64,000 bases of DNA, from contig NZ_CP149510.1 of the NCBI RefSeq assembly GCF_040126305.1, positions 1,871,001 to 1,935,000 on the forward strand. Reading direction: 5' to 3'. Made by a program: the position numbers and the translations under genes. The notes below the pieces were generated by a model. It made no database searches, was not told the DNA's origin, and saw only the letters and a list, made by a program, of their open reading frames with translations. Each line of letters opens with the position of its first letter. The stretch's first letter is position 1. This DNA is from Pararhizobium sp. A13. Its GTDB lineage: Bacteria; Pseudomonadota; Alphaproteobacteria; Rhizobiales; Rhizobiaceae. This document shows positions 1 to 8,967 of the stretch, piece by piece.

Positions 1-204
1 GCCGGACGGCAGGTCATGCAGTGCAAGCCGGTTTGACAGCATGCAGGCGTCACCTTCGTTTCCGAGTTGCAGGATGCCGAAATGGTCGAAGCCGAAACGC
101 AGCGACATCGTATGGAAAATTCGAAAGAAATCGACCCGATTGAGAGCTTTCTCCAAATCGTTGTCGAAGTCGTATCGCCGGTGGTTTTTCAGAAGGGTTG
201 CCAC
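1..204 (-). CDS. LuxR-family regulator, N-terminal part (runs off the left edge)
   Basis: A minus-strand frame open from the window edge encodes 68 residues resembling the start of rhizobial LuxR-type regulators with an autoinducer-binding domain, for example the stretches DFFRIFHTMSLRFGFDHFG and LALHDLP. There is no ATG. A TAA lies upstream in frame, and the GTG at 204-202 is the best start, with a GGGGA about ten bases before it. The DNA-binding domain would lie outside the window, so the family call rests on the N-terminus only. The ligand, if any, cannot be inferred. Confidence 0.55.
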   Translation of the reverse strand, partial: MATLLKNHRRYDFDNDLEKALNRVDFFRIFHTMSLRFGFDHFGILQLGNEGDACMLSNRLALHDLPSG

Positions 205-689
205 GACGCCGCCGTCCCCAGTGTCCCGCGAGATGAGTGTAACGCGCAGATCACTTTACGCAACTGGCAGTTCAGCGAAAAAGGCAGTTGTCAGCGGTTT
301 TGAAGCATCACGATCCGGAGATCGGTCGGAAGAGGGAGAACTGCATATGGTCGCCTCGCCTATCCCCGCCTGGCAGACTTCGGCATGGCAGTCCTCCCTA
401 CCCCGCACAGGGGTCATGGCATGATGGCGACCTGATCGCTATCCGTGTAATTTGGGATTGACATTGACGGTAAAACGAAATCGATTCGATCAACGAGGCT
501 GGCGACGTAAAGAAAGTCGTGGATAGCGCCTTCGTTGTCATATCCGGAAGAATTTTCCAATTGGACAATTTTTTTTGGACGCTTATTGCAATGCCCGATC
601 AAATGTCGTTCCATCCGGCCTTGACCGGAAGCAATGGCGTTCTGCGTCAGAAAAATATGAGAACAAGAACAAAACTGGGAAACAAGCTC
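205..689. other. Intergenic region between divergent luxR-like and dppA-like genes
   Basis: About 485 bases lie between two divergently transcribed genes and probably hold both promoters. Open frames here have no recognisable protein or convincing ribosome binding site. The last 200 bases before the transporter are AT-richer, as expected for a promoter, but I could not assign -35/-10 boxes. Confidence 0.4.
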
Positions 690-2285
690 ATGAAAAAGCT
701 CTCTACTCTCCTTGCTGCAACCGCAATCGTCACTTTGATGGCCGGTTCTGCATGGTCGAAGACGTTGGTTTATTGCTCCGAAGCATCGCCGGAAGGCTTC
801 GATCCGGGCCTTTATACGGGTGGTCAGACTTTCGACGCGTCGTCGCGCACGGTCTACAACCGCCTGGTGGAGTTCAAGCATGGCTCGACGGAGCTCGAAC
901 CCGGCCTCGCTGAAAGCTATGAAGTATCTGCCGACGGCACCGAATACACTTTCAAGCTGCGCCCTGGCGTCAAGTTCCAGACGACCGAATTCTTCACGCC
1001 GACACGCGAATTCAATGCCGACGACGTCATCTTCTCGTTCGAGCGCCAGTACAAGGTCGACAACCCCTGGAACAAGTATGTTGCCGGCGCTTCCTGGGAA
1101 TATTTCTCGGGCATGGGTTTCCCGGACCTGATCGATTCAATCACGAAGGTCGATGACCTGACGGTCAAGTTCAAGCTGAAGCGCGCCGAAGCGCCGTTCC
1201 TCGCAAACCTCGGCATGGATTTCGCCTCGATCCTGTCGAAGGAGTATGCAGACAAGCTCGCCGCCGACGGCAAGATGGAACTGATGAACCAGCAGCCGCT
1301 TGGGACCGGTCCGTTCACCTTCGTCGCCTACCAGACGGACGCCGCGATCCGCTACAAGGCCAACCCGGATTACTGGGCCGGCAAGGAAAAGATCGACGAC
1401 CTCGTTTTCGCCATCACCACCGATGCCGCAATCCGCGCGCAGAAGCTGAAGGCTGGCGAGTGCCACGTCATGCCTTATCCGAATGCAGCCGACGTTGCCG
1501 AGCTGAAGAAGGACGAGAACCTGACGGTTCTGGAGCAGGAAGGCCTGAACGTTTCCTACCTCGCCTACAACACGCTCGTTGCGCCGTTCGACAAGGCTGA
1601 AGTGCGCAAGGCGCTCAACATGGCCGTCAACAAGCAGGCCATCGTCGATGCCGTGTTCCAGGGTGCCGCAAAGGTCGCCAAGAACCCGATCCCGCCGACA
1701 ATGTGGTCCTACAACGACGCTGTTGAAGACGACAAGTATGATCCGGAAGCGGCAAAGAAGATGCTTGAAGACGCTGGCGTCAAGGATCTCAAGATGAAGA
1801 TCTGGGCCATGCCGGTCGCCCGTCCGTACATGCTGAACGCGCGCCGCGCAGCCGAACTGATGCAGTCCGATCTGGCCGCCATCGGTGTAACCGCCGAGAT
1901 CGTCTCGTACGAATGGGCCGAGTACCTGAAGCTCTCCTCCGCCAAGGACCGCGATGGTGCGGCCATCCTCGGCTGGACCGGCGACAACGGTGATCCGGAT
2001 AACTTCCTTGACACCCTGCTTGGTTGCGACGCCGTTGGCGGAAACAACCGCGCCCAGTGGTGCAACAAGGAGTTCGACGACCTGATGACCAAGGCGAAGG
2101 CAACCGCCGACGTTGCCGAACGCACGAAATACTATGAAGAAGCCCAGGTGATCTTCAAGAAAGAAGCGCCCTGGAACACGCTCGACCACTCGCTCGTCTT
2201 CGTTCCGCTGAGCAAGAAGGTCTCCGGCTTCGTCATGGATCCTCTCGGTATCCACCGCTTCAACGGCGTTGATATCGCAGAGTAA
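690..2285 (+). CDS. Peptide ABC transporter, periplasmic substrate-binding protein
   Basis: A 531-residue solute-binding protein family 5 (DppA/OppA type). It captures di- or oligopeptides in the periplasm and delivers them to the permeases encoded next. The start at 690 gives a classical Sec signal peptide (MKKLSTLLAATAIVTLMAG, ending near AWS). It is preceded by GGGA, and the longer upstream frame is not protein-like. The mature part shows family features such as LVYCSEASPEGFDPGL near the N-terminus and GTGPF in the middle. It is the first gene of a five-gene operon with permeases and ATPases in the usual order. The exact peptide specificity is unknown. Confidence 0.9.
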   Translation: MKKLSTLLAATAIVTLMAGSAWSKTLVYCSEASPEGFDPGLYTGGQTFDASSRTVYNRLVEFKHGSTELEPGLAESYEVSADGTEYTFKLRPGVKFQTTEFFTPTREFNADDVIFSFERQYKVDNPWNKYVAGASWEYFSGMGFPDLIDSITKVDDLTVKFKLKRAEAPFLANLGMDFASILSKEYADKLAADGKMELMNQQPLGTGPFTFVAYQTDAAIRYKANPDYWAGKEKIDDLVFAITTDAAIRAQKLKAGECHVMPYPNAADVAELKKDENLTVLEQEGLNVSYLAYNTLVAPFDKAEVRKALNMAVNKQAIVDAVFQGAAKVAKNPIPPTMWSYNDAVEDDKYDPEAAKKMLEDAGVKDLKMKIWAMPVARPYMLNARRAAELMQSDLAAIGVTAEIVSYEWAEYLKLSSAKDRDGAAILGWTGDNGDPDNFLDTLLGCDAVGGNNRAQWCNKEFDDLMTKAKATADVAERTKYYEEAQVIFKKEAPWNTLDHSLVFVPLSKKVSGFVMDPLGIHRFNGVDIAE

Positions 2286-2324
2286 TCTTCCCTATCTATG
2301 CCGCCGCATGTGCGGTGGCAGTTT

Positions 2325-2353
2325 CCGGCGGCTCGATTCCTTCGGGCCGCCGG
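2325..2353 (+). terminator. Stem-loop between binding-protein and permease genes
   Basis: CCGGCGGC at 2325-2332 pairs with GCCGCCGG at 2346-2353, followed by only three T residues. Such hairpins after binding-protein genes often stabilise the upstream mRNA or reduce read-through, giving more binding protein than permease. That role is inferred here. Confidence 0.4.
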
Positions 2354-2376
2354 TTTCACAACCGGACTAAACGCCC

Positions 2377-3381
2377 ATGTTGCGCTTTATTTTCGGACGG
2401 CTCGCCGTCCTGATCCCCACCTTCATCGGGGTTTCCATCATAGCTTTCTCGTTCATCCGCCTGCTGCCCGGGGATCCGGTGATGCTGATGTCGGGCGAGC
2501 GTGTGATGTCTCCCGAACGTCATGCCCAGCTGATGACCGACCTCGGTCTCGACCGGCCGATCTACATCCAGTATTTCGACTATCTCGTGAACCTGTTGCA
2601 GGGCGATTTCGGCAGCTCGATCGTCACCAAACGCGCCGTGCTCGACGACTTCCTGCAATTGTTCCCGGCAACCGTCGAGCTGTCGCTCTGCGCCATCATT
2701 CTGGCCGTCTGTCTCGGCGTTCCGGCCGGCGTCCTGGCCGCGGTCAAGCGCGGCACCTGGCTCGATCAGACCCTGATGGGGACGGCACTGGTCGGTTATT
2801 CCATGCCGATCTTCTGGTGGGGCCTGCTGCTCGTCATCTTCTTCTCGGGCTATCTCGGCTGGACGCCCGTCTCCGGCCGTATCTCACTGATGTACTTCTT
2901 CCCGCAGGTTACCGGCTTCATGTTGATCGACAGCCTGATCTCGGGGCAGGCAGGCGCCTTCAAGTCGGCGGCCACCTATCTGATCCTGCCGACCATCGTG
3001 CTTGCAACGATCCCGCTGGCTGTCATCGCCCGCCAGACCCGCTCTGCGATGCTGGAAGTGCTTGGCGAGGATTATGTCCGCACGGCCCGTTCGAAGGGTC
3101 TGTCGCCGTTCCGCGTTATCGGCATCCACGCACTGCGCAATGCCCTGATCCCGGTCGTCACCACCATCGGGCTTCAGGTCGGGGTTCTGCTCGCCGGGGC
3201 GATCCTGACCGAAACGATCTTCTCCTGGCCGGGCATTGGCAAGTGGATGGTCGATTCCGTCTTCAAACGTGATTACCAGGTCGTGCAGGGCGGTCTGATG
3301 CTGATCGCCGCCGTGATCATGGTCGTGAACCTTATCGTCGATGTGCTCTACGGGTTCATCAATCCGCGTATCCGGTACTAG
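2377..3381 (+). CDS. Peptide ABC transporter permease (DppB-like)
   Basis: A 334-residue inner-membrane permease of the DppB/OppB family with about six transmembrane segments. The N-terminal GRLAVLIPTFIGVSIIAF segment and the LLPGDPV motif are typical. The cytoplasmic EAA loop, which docks to the ATPases, is visible around EDYVRTARSKGLSP. It pairs with the following permease to form the channel for the peptide taken up by the upstream binding protein. The start has only a weak Shine-Dalgarno (GGA), which may matter for subunit ratio. Confidence 0.9.
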   Translation: MLRFIFGRLAVLIPTFIGVSIIAFSFIRLLPGDPVMLMSGERVMSPERHAQLMTDLGLDRPIYIQYFDYLVNLLQGDFGSSIVTKRAVLDDFLQLFPATVELSLCAIILAVCLGVPAGVLAAVKRGTWLDQTLMGTALVGYSMPIFWWGLLLVIFFSGYLGWTPVSGRISLMYFFPQVTGFMLIDSLISGQAGAFKSAATYLILPTIVLATIPLAVIARQTRSAMLEVLGEDYVRTARSKGLSPFRVIGIHALRNALIPVVTTIGLQVGVLLAGAILTETIFSWPGIGKWMVDSVFKRDYQVVQGGLMLIAAVIMVVNLIVDVLYGFINPRIRY

Positions 3382-3390
3382 GAGGATCCG

Positions 3391-4284
3391 ATGGCTGTTG
3401 TCGAAATCAAAACCATCACGCCGCCGACCGGCCTTGCCGAGTTCTGGTTCTATTTCTCGCGCAACAAGGGCGCGGTGATCGGCCTTGCGGTCTTCCTGAT
3501 CATTCTTTTGCTGGCCGTTTTTGCAATGTTCGCGGCGCCGCATAATCCGAGCATTCAAAACCGCGAAGTCCTGCTGCTGCCGCCGGCCTGGGTCGAAGGC
3601 GGCAGGTTGACCTATTTCCTCGGAACCGATGCCGTCGGCCGCGACATCCTTTCCCGCCTGATCTATGGCGCGCGCTTCTCGCTGTTCATCGGCGTCGTGG
3701 TGGTCAGCCTTTCGGTCGTCTCCGGCGTGCTCGTCGGTCTGATCGCCGGCTATTTCCGCGGCCGTACCGATACGATCATCATGCGCGTGATGGACATCAT
3801 CCTGGCCTTCCCGTCGCTGCTTCTGGCCCTCGTGCTGGTCGCCGTTCTCGGACCGGGGCTGCTCAACGCGATGATCGCGATCTCGCTCGTCAACCTTCCG
3901 CATTTCGTTCGTCTGACGCGGGCGGCGGTCATGACCGAGCGCACCAAGGACTATGTCATCGCCTCGAAAGTGGCGGGTGCCGGCACGCTGCGGCTGATGT
4001 TCCTGACCATCCTGCCGAATTGCCTTGCGCCGCTGATCGTTCAGGCGACGCTTGCCTTCTCGGCGGCGATCCTCGACGCGGCGGCTCTGGGCTTCCTCGG
4101 CATGGGCGCCCAGCCGCCGACGCCGGAATGGGGGACGATGCTGGCCGAAGCCCGCGAATTCATCCAGCGCGCCTGGTGGGTTGTGACTTTCCCCGGCCTT
4201 GCCATTCTTATCACCGTTCTTGCCATCAACCTGATGGGGGACGGCCTGCGCGATGCGCTTGATCCCAAGTTGAAGAGGTCGTGA
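3391..4284 (+). CDS. Peptide ABC transporter permease (DppC-like)
   Basis: A 297-residue second permease of the DppC/OppC family with a soluble N-terminal segment, then about six membrane spans. The motif LGTDAVGRDILSRLIYGAR before the second span and the EAA-type loop around RTKDYVIASKVAGAG are diagnostic. A perfect AGGAGG precedes the ATG by five bases. Its stop TGA overlaps the start of the next gene (TGATG), so translation is probably coupled to the ATPase subunit. Confidence 0.9.
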   Translation: MAVVEIKTITPPTGLAEFWFYFSRNKGAVIGLAVFLIILLLAVFAMFAAPHNPSIQNREVLLLPPAWVEGGRLTYFLGTDAVGRDILSRLIYGARFSLFIGVVVVSLSVVSGVLVGLIAGYFRGRTDTIIMRVMDIILAFPSLLLALVLVAVLGPGLLNAMIAISLVNLPHFVRLTRAAVMTERTKDYVIASKVAGAGTLRLMFLTILPNCLAPLIVQATLAFSAAILDAAALGFLGMGAQPPTPEWGTMLAEAREFIQRAWWVVTFPGLAILITVLAINLMGDGLRDALDPKLKRS

Positions 4285-5138
4285 TGTCCCTTCTTGAAGT
4301 CGAAAATCTGGTTGTCGAATTCCAGACGGCGTCCGGTCCTTTCCGGGCTGTGGACGGTGTCTCGCTGAAGGTGGACAAGGGCGAGGTGCTGGCAATCGTC
4401 GGCGAGTCCGGCTCGGGCAAGTCCGTCTCCATGCTCGCGGCAATGGGCCTGTTGACATGGACCGCGAAGGTAACCGCCGACAAGCTGCAGTTTAACGGCA
4501 TCGATCTTCTTGGCATGTCGCCGTCCGATCGCCGCAAGATCGTCGGCAAGGATATTGCCATGATCTTCCAGGAGCCGGTCGCCAGCCTCAATCCCTGCTT
4601 CACGGTCGGTTTCCAGATCGAAGAAGTTCTGCGTATCCATCTCGGTCTCGACAAGGCGGCCCGCAGGGCGCGCGCCATAGAGCTTTTCGAGCTGGTGGGC
4701 ATTCCCAATCCAGCCGAACGGCTGAGCCATTACCCGCACCAGATGTCCGGTGGCCAGTGCCAGCGTGTCATGATCGCGATTGCGCTGTCCTGCAATCCGA
4801 AACTGCTGATCGCCGACGAGCCGACGACAGCGCTCGACGTGACGATCCAGAAGCAGATTCTGGACCTCCTGATGCGGCTGCAGGCTGAGCAGGGCATGGG
4901 GATGATCATCATTACCCACAACATGGGCGTGGTGGCTGAAACCGCCGACCGTGTCATCGTCCAGTACAAGGGCCGCAAGATTGAGGAAGCGGACGTGCTG
5001 TCGCTGTTCGAATCCCCGAAAAGCACCTACACGCGGGCGCTTCTTTCGGCCTTGCCGGACAATGCTACCGGCGACCGGTTGCCAACGATTGCTGAATTTC
5101 TCAGCGACGACCAGATCTTTGCAGGAGCTGTTCGATGA
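4284..5138 (+). CDS. Peptide ABC transporter ATP-binding protein (DppD-like)
   Basis: A 284-residue ABC ATPase. Walker A is GESGSGKS, the signature is MSGGQCQRV and Walker B runs through [13 protein letters not shown] start it at the ATG overlapping the preceding stop rather than the GTG three bases earlier. It lacks most of the C-terminal oligopeptide-transporter extension with the iron-sulfur cysteines found in longer DppD proteins (about 330 residues). The family nevertheless fits because of the context. It energises transport together with the next ATPase, whose ATG overlaps its stop (ATGA). Confidence 0.88.
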   Translation: MSLLEVENLVVEFQTASGPFRAVDGVSLKVDKGEVLAIVGESGSGKSVSMLAAMGLLTWTAKVTADKLQFNGIDLLGMSPSDRRKIVGKDIAMIFQEPVASLNPCFTVGFQIEEVLRIHLGLDKAARRARAIELFELVGIPNPAERLSHYPHQMSGGQCQRVMIAIALSCNPKLLIADEPTTALDVTIQKQILDLLMRLQAEQGMGMIIITHNMGVVAETADRVIVQYKGRKIEEADVLSLFESPKSTYTRALLSALPDNATGDRLPTIAEFLSDDQIFAGAVR

Positions 5139-5959
5139 CCCCTGTTCTCGAAGCAAGAAATCTCGTCCGCGATTATCATATCCCGGGCAGCCTTCTCAGG
5201 AAGAGCAAGATCGTTCATGCCGTCAAGGGCGTGAGTTTTGCCGTCGATCAGGGCAAGACACTCGCCATCGTCGGCGAGAGCGGTTGCGGCAAGTCGACAC
5301 TCGCCCGTATCGTCACGATGATCGATCCGGCGACATCGGGCGACATGCTGATCGACGGCGTAAAGGTCGATATCGCCAAGGAGCGACTGACGCCTGAAAT
5401 GCGCCAGAAGGTCCAGATCGTCTTCCAAAACCCCTACGGCACGCTCAACCCGCGCAAGAAGATCGGAGAAATCCTTACCGAGCCGCTGATCATCAATACG
5501 AAGATGAAGGCGCACGACCGGCGCGACAAGGCCATGGCCATGCTGAGGAAGGTCGGGCTCGAGGAAAAGCATTACGGCCGCTATCCGCATATGTTCTCCG
5601 GCGGCCAACGCCAGCGCGTCGCCATCGCCCGCGCCCTGATGCTCAACCCGCGGCTTCTGGTGCTGGACGAGCCGGTTTCGGCGCTCGACCTCTCAGTGCA
5701 GGCCCAGGTCTTGAACCTGCTCGCCGATCTGCAGGACGAATTCCAGCTGACCTATGTCTTCATCAGCCACGATCTGTCGGTGGTGCGCTACATCGCCGAC
5801 GACGTGATGGTCATGTATTACGGCGAAGCCGTCGAGTATGGCAGCCGCGAGGAAGTCTTCAGCGATCCGAAGCACAACTATACCAAGACGCTTTTCGCGG
5901 CGACGCCGCGCGCAGATGTCGACAGCATCAAGGCGCGCCTTGCCCGGAAAGCCGCCTGA
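5135..5959 (+). CDS. Peptide ABC transporter ATP-binding protein (DppF-like)
   Basis: A 274-residue ABC ATPase with Walker A GESGCGKST, signature FSGGQRQRVAIARA and Walker B LLVLDEPVSALD. The N-terminus (LEARNLVRDYHIPG) is typical of DppF/OppF, which pairs with DppD/OppD as the second nucleotide-binding subunit. It closes the operon; no terminator is obvious directly after the stop. It overlaps the preceding gene by four bases (ATGA). Confidence 0.88.
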   Translation: MTPVLEARNLVRDYHIPGSLLRKSKIVHAVKGVSFAVDQGKTLAIVGESGCGKSTLARIVTMIDPATSGDMLIDGVKVDIAKERLTPEMRQKVQIVFQNPYGTLNPRKKIGEILTEPLIINTKMKAHDRRDKAMAMLRKVGLEEKHYGRYPHMFSGGQRQRVAIARALMLNPRLLVLDEPVSALDLSVQAQVLNLLADLQDEFQLTYVFISHDLSVVRYIADDVMVMYYGEAVEYGSREEVFSDPKHNYTKTLFAATPRADVDSIKARLARKAA

Positions 5960-6120
5960 TCCCGGCGATGGGGTGCCTGTCATGGGCCGACACTCCAAAC
6001 TGACGTGGAATGACGCCGACTTTTCGCAATGACGGTTTCGCTTGCGGGAAATCTGCGATAAATCGCCTGCGTCACAACAATCACAGATGCGGCCCGCCGC
6101 ACATCACGAGGACAATGAAG

Positions 6121-6465
6121 ATGGACATCAAACGCTTCGAAACCGGCCCGCGCATGAGCCAGGCTGTCGTGCACAACGGCACGGTCTATCTTGCCGGCCA
6201 GGTTGGCAACGCCGGTGACGACGTGGCGACCCAGACCAAGCAGGCGCTTGCCGAAGTCGACCGCCTGCTGGCGCTCGCAGGCACGGACAAGAGCCGTATC
6301 CTGTCGGCGACGATCTGGCTTGCCGACATGGTCGATTTCCCGAAGATGAACGCCGTTTGGGACGTCTGGGCATCGCAGGGCAACACCCCGGCGCGCGCCA
6401 CCGGCGAAGCCAAGCTAGCAAGCCCGGAATACCTCGTCGAAGTCATCGTCATCGCCGCTCTCTAA
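6121..6465 (+). CDS. RidA/YjgF/YER057c/UK114 (Rid) family protein
   Basis: A 114-residue Rid-family protein. RidA enzymes hydrolyse reactive enamine/imine intermediates released by PLP enzymes and work as homotrimers. The conserved Arg and Glu that bind the imine carboxylate appear in the C-terminal stretch (NTPARATGEAK, then YLVEVIVIAAL). Two ATGs are possible (6115 and 6121); GAGGA eight bases before 6121 favours the second. It lies 160 bases after the peptide transporter and may be co-transcribed. A strong terminator follows. Which imine it acts on is unknown. Confidence 0.88.
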   Translation: MDIKRFETGPRMSQAVVHNGTVYLAGQVGNAGDDVATQTKQALAEVDRLLALAGTDKSRILSATIWLADMVDFPKMNAVWDVWASQGNTPARATGEAKLASPEYLVEVIVIAAL

Positions 6466-6514
6466 GGCGTAAGAAGTGATGGGGCCGGCTTGCCGGTCCC
6501 ACACACGAAATTCG

Positions 6515-6546
6515 AGCCGGCGCCTCCAGGGGCGCCGGCTTTTTTA
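6515..6546 (+). terminator. Rho-independent terminator after the Rid gene
   Basis: AGCCGGCGCC (6515-6524) pairs perfectly with GGCGCCGGCT (6531-6540) across a six-base loop and is followed by a run of T residues. It lies 50 bases after the Rid stop codon. Confidence 0.9.
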
Positions 6547-6626
6547 CGCTCGGAATAGATAGTCGCCGCCCCGCCATGGCGGGTTTGGCCGTGTGTGCGA
6601 GGACCCCTGCGCTGGGTCCGTGGAGC

Positions 6627-6651
6627 GGAACAAATCGATGGCTCCCGCGTT
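6627..6651 (+). promoter_or_regulatory. EcfG-type (general stress response) promoter
   Basis: GGAAC at 6627-6631 and CGTT at 6648-6651 are separated by 16 bases. This exactly matches the alphaproteobacterial EcfG/RpoE2 consensus (GGAAC-N16/17-cGTT). It lies 49 bases upstream of the small membrane protein starting at 6700. Confidence 0.8.
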
Positions 6652-6699
6652 AGCCAGTGCATTCCTCCGGAATGCGTTCCAACCGGAAGGGAAAGTGCC

Positions 6700-6870
6700 A
6701 TGCTGTACTGGTTGCCAAGGCTATGCCTGTTCCTGTTCATCGGTGCGGTTCTGGGCTTTGGTCTCCTGCCCGCAACGTCGGAGGACATTGCCAGTACGCT
6801 GATCGTGGTGGCCCTGGGCCTCGGTCTGTTCTCGCTGACGCTTCATGTTTTTCCTCCGGAGCGATATTGA
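6700..6870 (+). CDS. Small two-span membrane protein, stress-regulated
   Basis: A 56-residue protein with two hydrophobic segments (LPRLCLFLFIGAVLGFGLL and STLIVVALGLGLFSLTLHVF) joined by a short polar turn, so probably an inner-membrane hairpin. GAAGGGAAA precedes the ATG at 6700; longer upstream frames have no better signal. Its size and topology recall DUF1328/DUF3309-type stress proteins nearby but I cannot assign it to a named family. An EcfG-type promoter directly upstream suggests control by the general stress response. Confidence 0.7.
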   Translation: MLYWLPRLCLFLFIGAVLGFGLLPATSEDIASTLIVVALGLGLFSLTLHVFPPERY

Positions 6871-6988
6871 CGCTGCGCGTGGGCATCGACGCACAAAATG
6901 GTTTTCTTTTTCGGTGAACGCTGTACGGTCGTAACGTGAGCTGTTCATCAAAAATTGGACCTTGATTTCGCTCTCGCTGCGGGAGCGA

Positions 6989-8524
6989 ATGGCTCGAGGA
7001 GCGCTTGACCGCCATGCAATGGGGCTTGGGATAGTGACCGGGCGATCGGCGTTTTCCCGAGCGGTGCCGCTCCTGCTATTTACCGGCGCTATCCTGTTGC
7101 TCGGCCTCGTCTTGATTTCTCTGCGTTTTGCCTCACAAACCCAGAAGGGCTCCGAGGAAGCGCTCGAAGCAGCCCGGCTGAACAATCGCGCGTTGCTGCT
7201 TGTCAATCTGGTGCAGGACGCCGAAACCGGCCAGCGCGGATACCTGTTGACGGGCGAAGAAAAGTACCTGGCGCCGTTCAAGCGAGCCGAAGCCGTCATT
7301 CCCCAGCAATTCCAAAGCATCACCGACGACTTGGCAAAGATCGGAATCAGTGAGGTGACGGTCAACCGGCTGAAGCGATTGGTCGATGACAAGTTGGCGG
7401 AAATGCAGAGTACCATCGACCTGAAAACAGCCGGCAGGGACGGTGATGCCATCGCTGTCATTCAGATGGACGCCGGCCAGCGCGCGATGGACGAAATCCG
7501 CCAGATCATGACCAGGATCGAGGCGGTAACGGGCAGTATCAGTTTCCAGCGAGGCGCAGCGCTTGCCGATGCGACCAGGTGGTTGCTGATCTCGATCGCC
7601 GGTGGCGCCGTGCTGCTGATCGCGCTCGTCGGCGGCGCGGTTTACCTCGTCGCTGCCCATGCGCGGCAGCTGGATGCTGCCCGCCGCGCCCTTGCCGAGC
7701 AGAACGAGACGCTGGAGGAAAGGATCCGTGAGCGCACGCAGTTCCTGGAGCGAGCCAATCGCGAGCTGCAGAGCTATTCCTATATCGTCGGCCACGACCT
7801 CAGGGCCCCTCTGGTCAACATCATGGGTTTCACCGCCGAGTTGGAACGCGCGGCCGCTGTTTTCGCTGGTTATATGGAAAAACCACCCGAGGGGCGCGAC
7901 GAACTCTCCGAAAAAGTGGCCCGCGAGGCCATTGATGCCGATATTCCGGAAGCCTTGGGGTTCATCCGTTCCTCAATGAAGCGCATGGATGATCTGATCA
8001 ACGAGATATTGAAACTGGCGCGCGCCGGATCCAGGCAGTTGAATGCCGAGCCTCTGAACCTTGCCGATCTGATCTCTGAAACCGTCGTTAATCTCCAGCA
8101 CAGGCTCGACGAAAGCGGTGCAAGCATCGTTGTCGCTCAGGGCTTGCCGCAGGTTGTCTCGGACCGGCTCGCCCTGCAGCAGATTTTTGCCAACCTTCTG
8201 GATAATGCGGTAAAATACGCAGATCCGGCGCGTCGCGCGGTTATCCGCGTTTCGGGGAAGATCACCAGGGGTTACGCGATAATCGAAGTCAGCGATAACG
8301 GCAGGGGCATTGCCGAGCGGGATCTGGAGCGGATTTTCGAGCTCTTCCGGCGCTCCGGTCCGCAGGACAGGCAGGGTGAAGGCATAGGCCTTGCGCATGT
8401 TCGCGCGCTGGTCCGTCGTTTGGGAGGAGATGTCGCGGTGCAATCGGTTCTGGGGCAGGGCACGACCTTCATCGTCACCTTCGCTGCGAATCTTCGATTT
8501 GCCAAAGACAGGGGGGAAAGATGA
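6989..8524 (+). CDS. CHASE3-domain sensor histidine kinase
   Basis: About 511 residues: transmembrane segment near residues 25-45, an extracytoplasmic CHASE3 region containing the typical QDAETGQRGYLLTGEE motif, a second span (LLISIAGGAVLLIALVGGAVYLV), a coiled coil, a HisKA domain with the phospho-acceptor His in VGHDLRAPL, and an ATPase domain (NLLDNAVKYA, DNGRGIAERD, GEGIGLAHV). It is predicted to autophosphorylate in response to an unknown signal and pass phosphate to the two receivers that follow. The start is uncertain: 6962 (TTG), 6989 and 7019 are possible. Its stop overlaps the next ATG (ATGA). Confidence 0.88.
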   Translation: MARGALDRHAMGLGIVTGRSAFSRAVPLLLFTGAILLLGLVLISLRFASQTQKGSEEALEAARLNNRALLLVNLVQDAETGQRGYLLTGEEKYLAPFKRAEAVIPQQFQSITDDLAKIGISEVTVNRLKRLVDDKLAEMQSTIDLKTAGRDGDAIAVIQMDAGQRAMDEIRQIMTRIEAVTGSISFQRGAALADATRWLLISIAGGAVLLIALVGGAVYLVAAHARQLDAARRALAEQNETLEERIRERTQFLERANRELQSYSYIVGHDLRAPLVNIMGFTAELERAAAVFAGYMEKPPEGRDELSEKVAREAIDADIPEALGFIRSSMKRMDDLINEILKLARAGSRQLNAEPLNLADLISETVVNLQHRLDESGASIVVAQGLPQVVSDRLALQQIFANLLDNAVKYADPARRAVIRVSGKITRGYAIIEVSDNGRGIAERDLERIFELFRRSGPQDRQGEGIGLAHVRALVRRLGGDVAVQSVLGQGTTFIVTFAANLRFAKDRGER

Positions 8525-8967
8525 GCAACGGACTGGAGCCGGTCGTCATCGTCATGATCGAGGATGATGAAGGTCATGCCCGCCTGATCGAGAAGAACAT
8601 TCGCCGCGCCGGCGTCACCAACGAAATCGTGCCGTTCACGACCGGTCTCAAAGCCCTGTCCTACCTTCTTGGTCCGGATGCCAGCGGCAAGGTGCACGAG
8701 GGAAAACACCTGCTCATTCTCCTCGATCTCAACCTCCCGGATATGACCGGCATCGATATCCTTGCGCGGCTGCGTGAAAGCGAACATCTCAGACGGGTCA
8801 TGGTCATCGTGCTGACGACGACGGACGATCCGGTGGAAATCCATCGCTGCTACGATCTCGGCGCCAACGTCTATGTCGCCAAGCCGGTGCAATATGACAA
8901 ATTTGTCAACGCCATCCAGCAGCTTGGCCTGTTCCTCTCCGTGGTCGCCGTACCGGAGGTGCCGTGA
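8521..8967 (+). CDS. Single-domain response regulator (Rcp1-like receiver)
   Basis: A 148-residue receiver domain without an output domain. The acidic pair is in VMIEDDEGHARLIEKN, the phospho-acceptor Asp lies in LLILLDLNLPDMTG, and the conserved Thr and Lys appear in VLTTTDDP and VAKPVQ. The loop insertion and the RLIEKN start are typical of Rcp1-type regulators that serve phytochrome or CHASE3 kinases. It overlaps the kinase by four bases and the next receiver by one base, so the three form a phosphorelay-like unit. Confidence 0.88.
   Translation: MSNGLEPVVIVMIEDDEGHARLIEKNIRRAGVTNEIVPFTTGLKALSYLLGPDASGKVHEGKHLLILLDLNLPDMTGIDILARLRESEHLRRVMVIVLTTTDDPVEIHRCYDLGANVYVAKPVQYDKFVNAIQQLGLFLSVVAVPEVP

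Noticed and set aside
1137..2255. Minus-strand frame of 372 codons opposite the binding-protein gene
   Set aside because: Shadow of the clearly recognised solute-binding protein; no ribosome binding site or family match.
2884..4458. Long minus-strand open frame of 524 codons opposite the permease genes
   Set aside because: It is antisense to dppB/dppC-like genes, rich in Arg, His, Gln and Asp with no family resemblance, and arises from the GC-rich codon pattern of the real genes.
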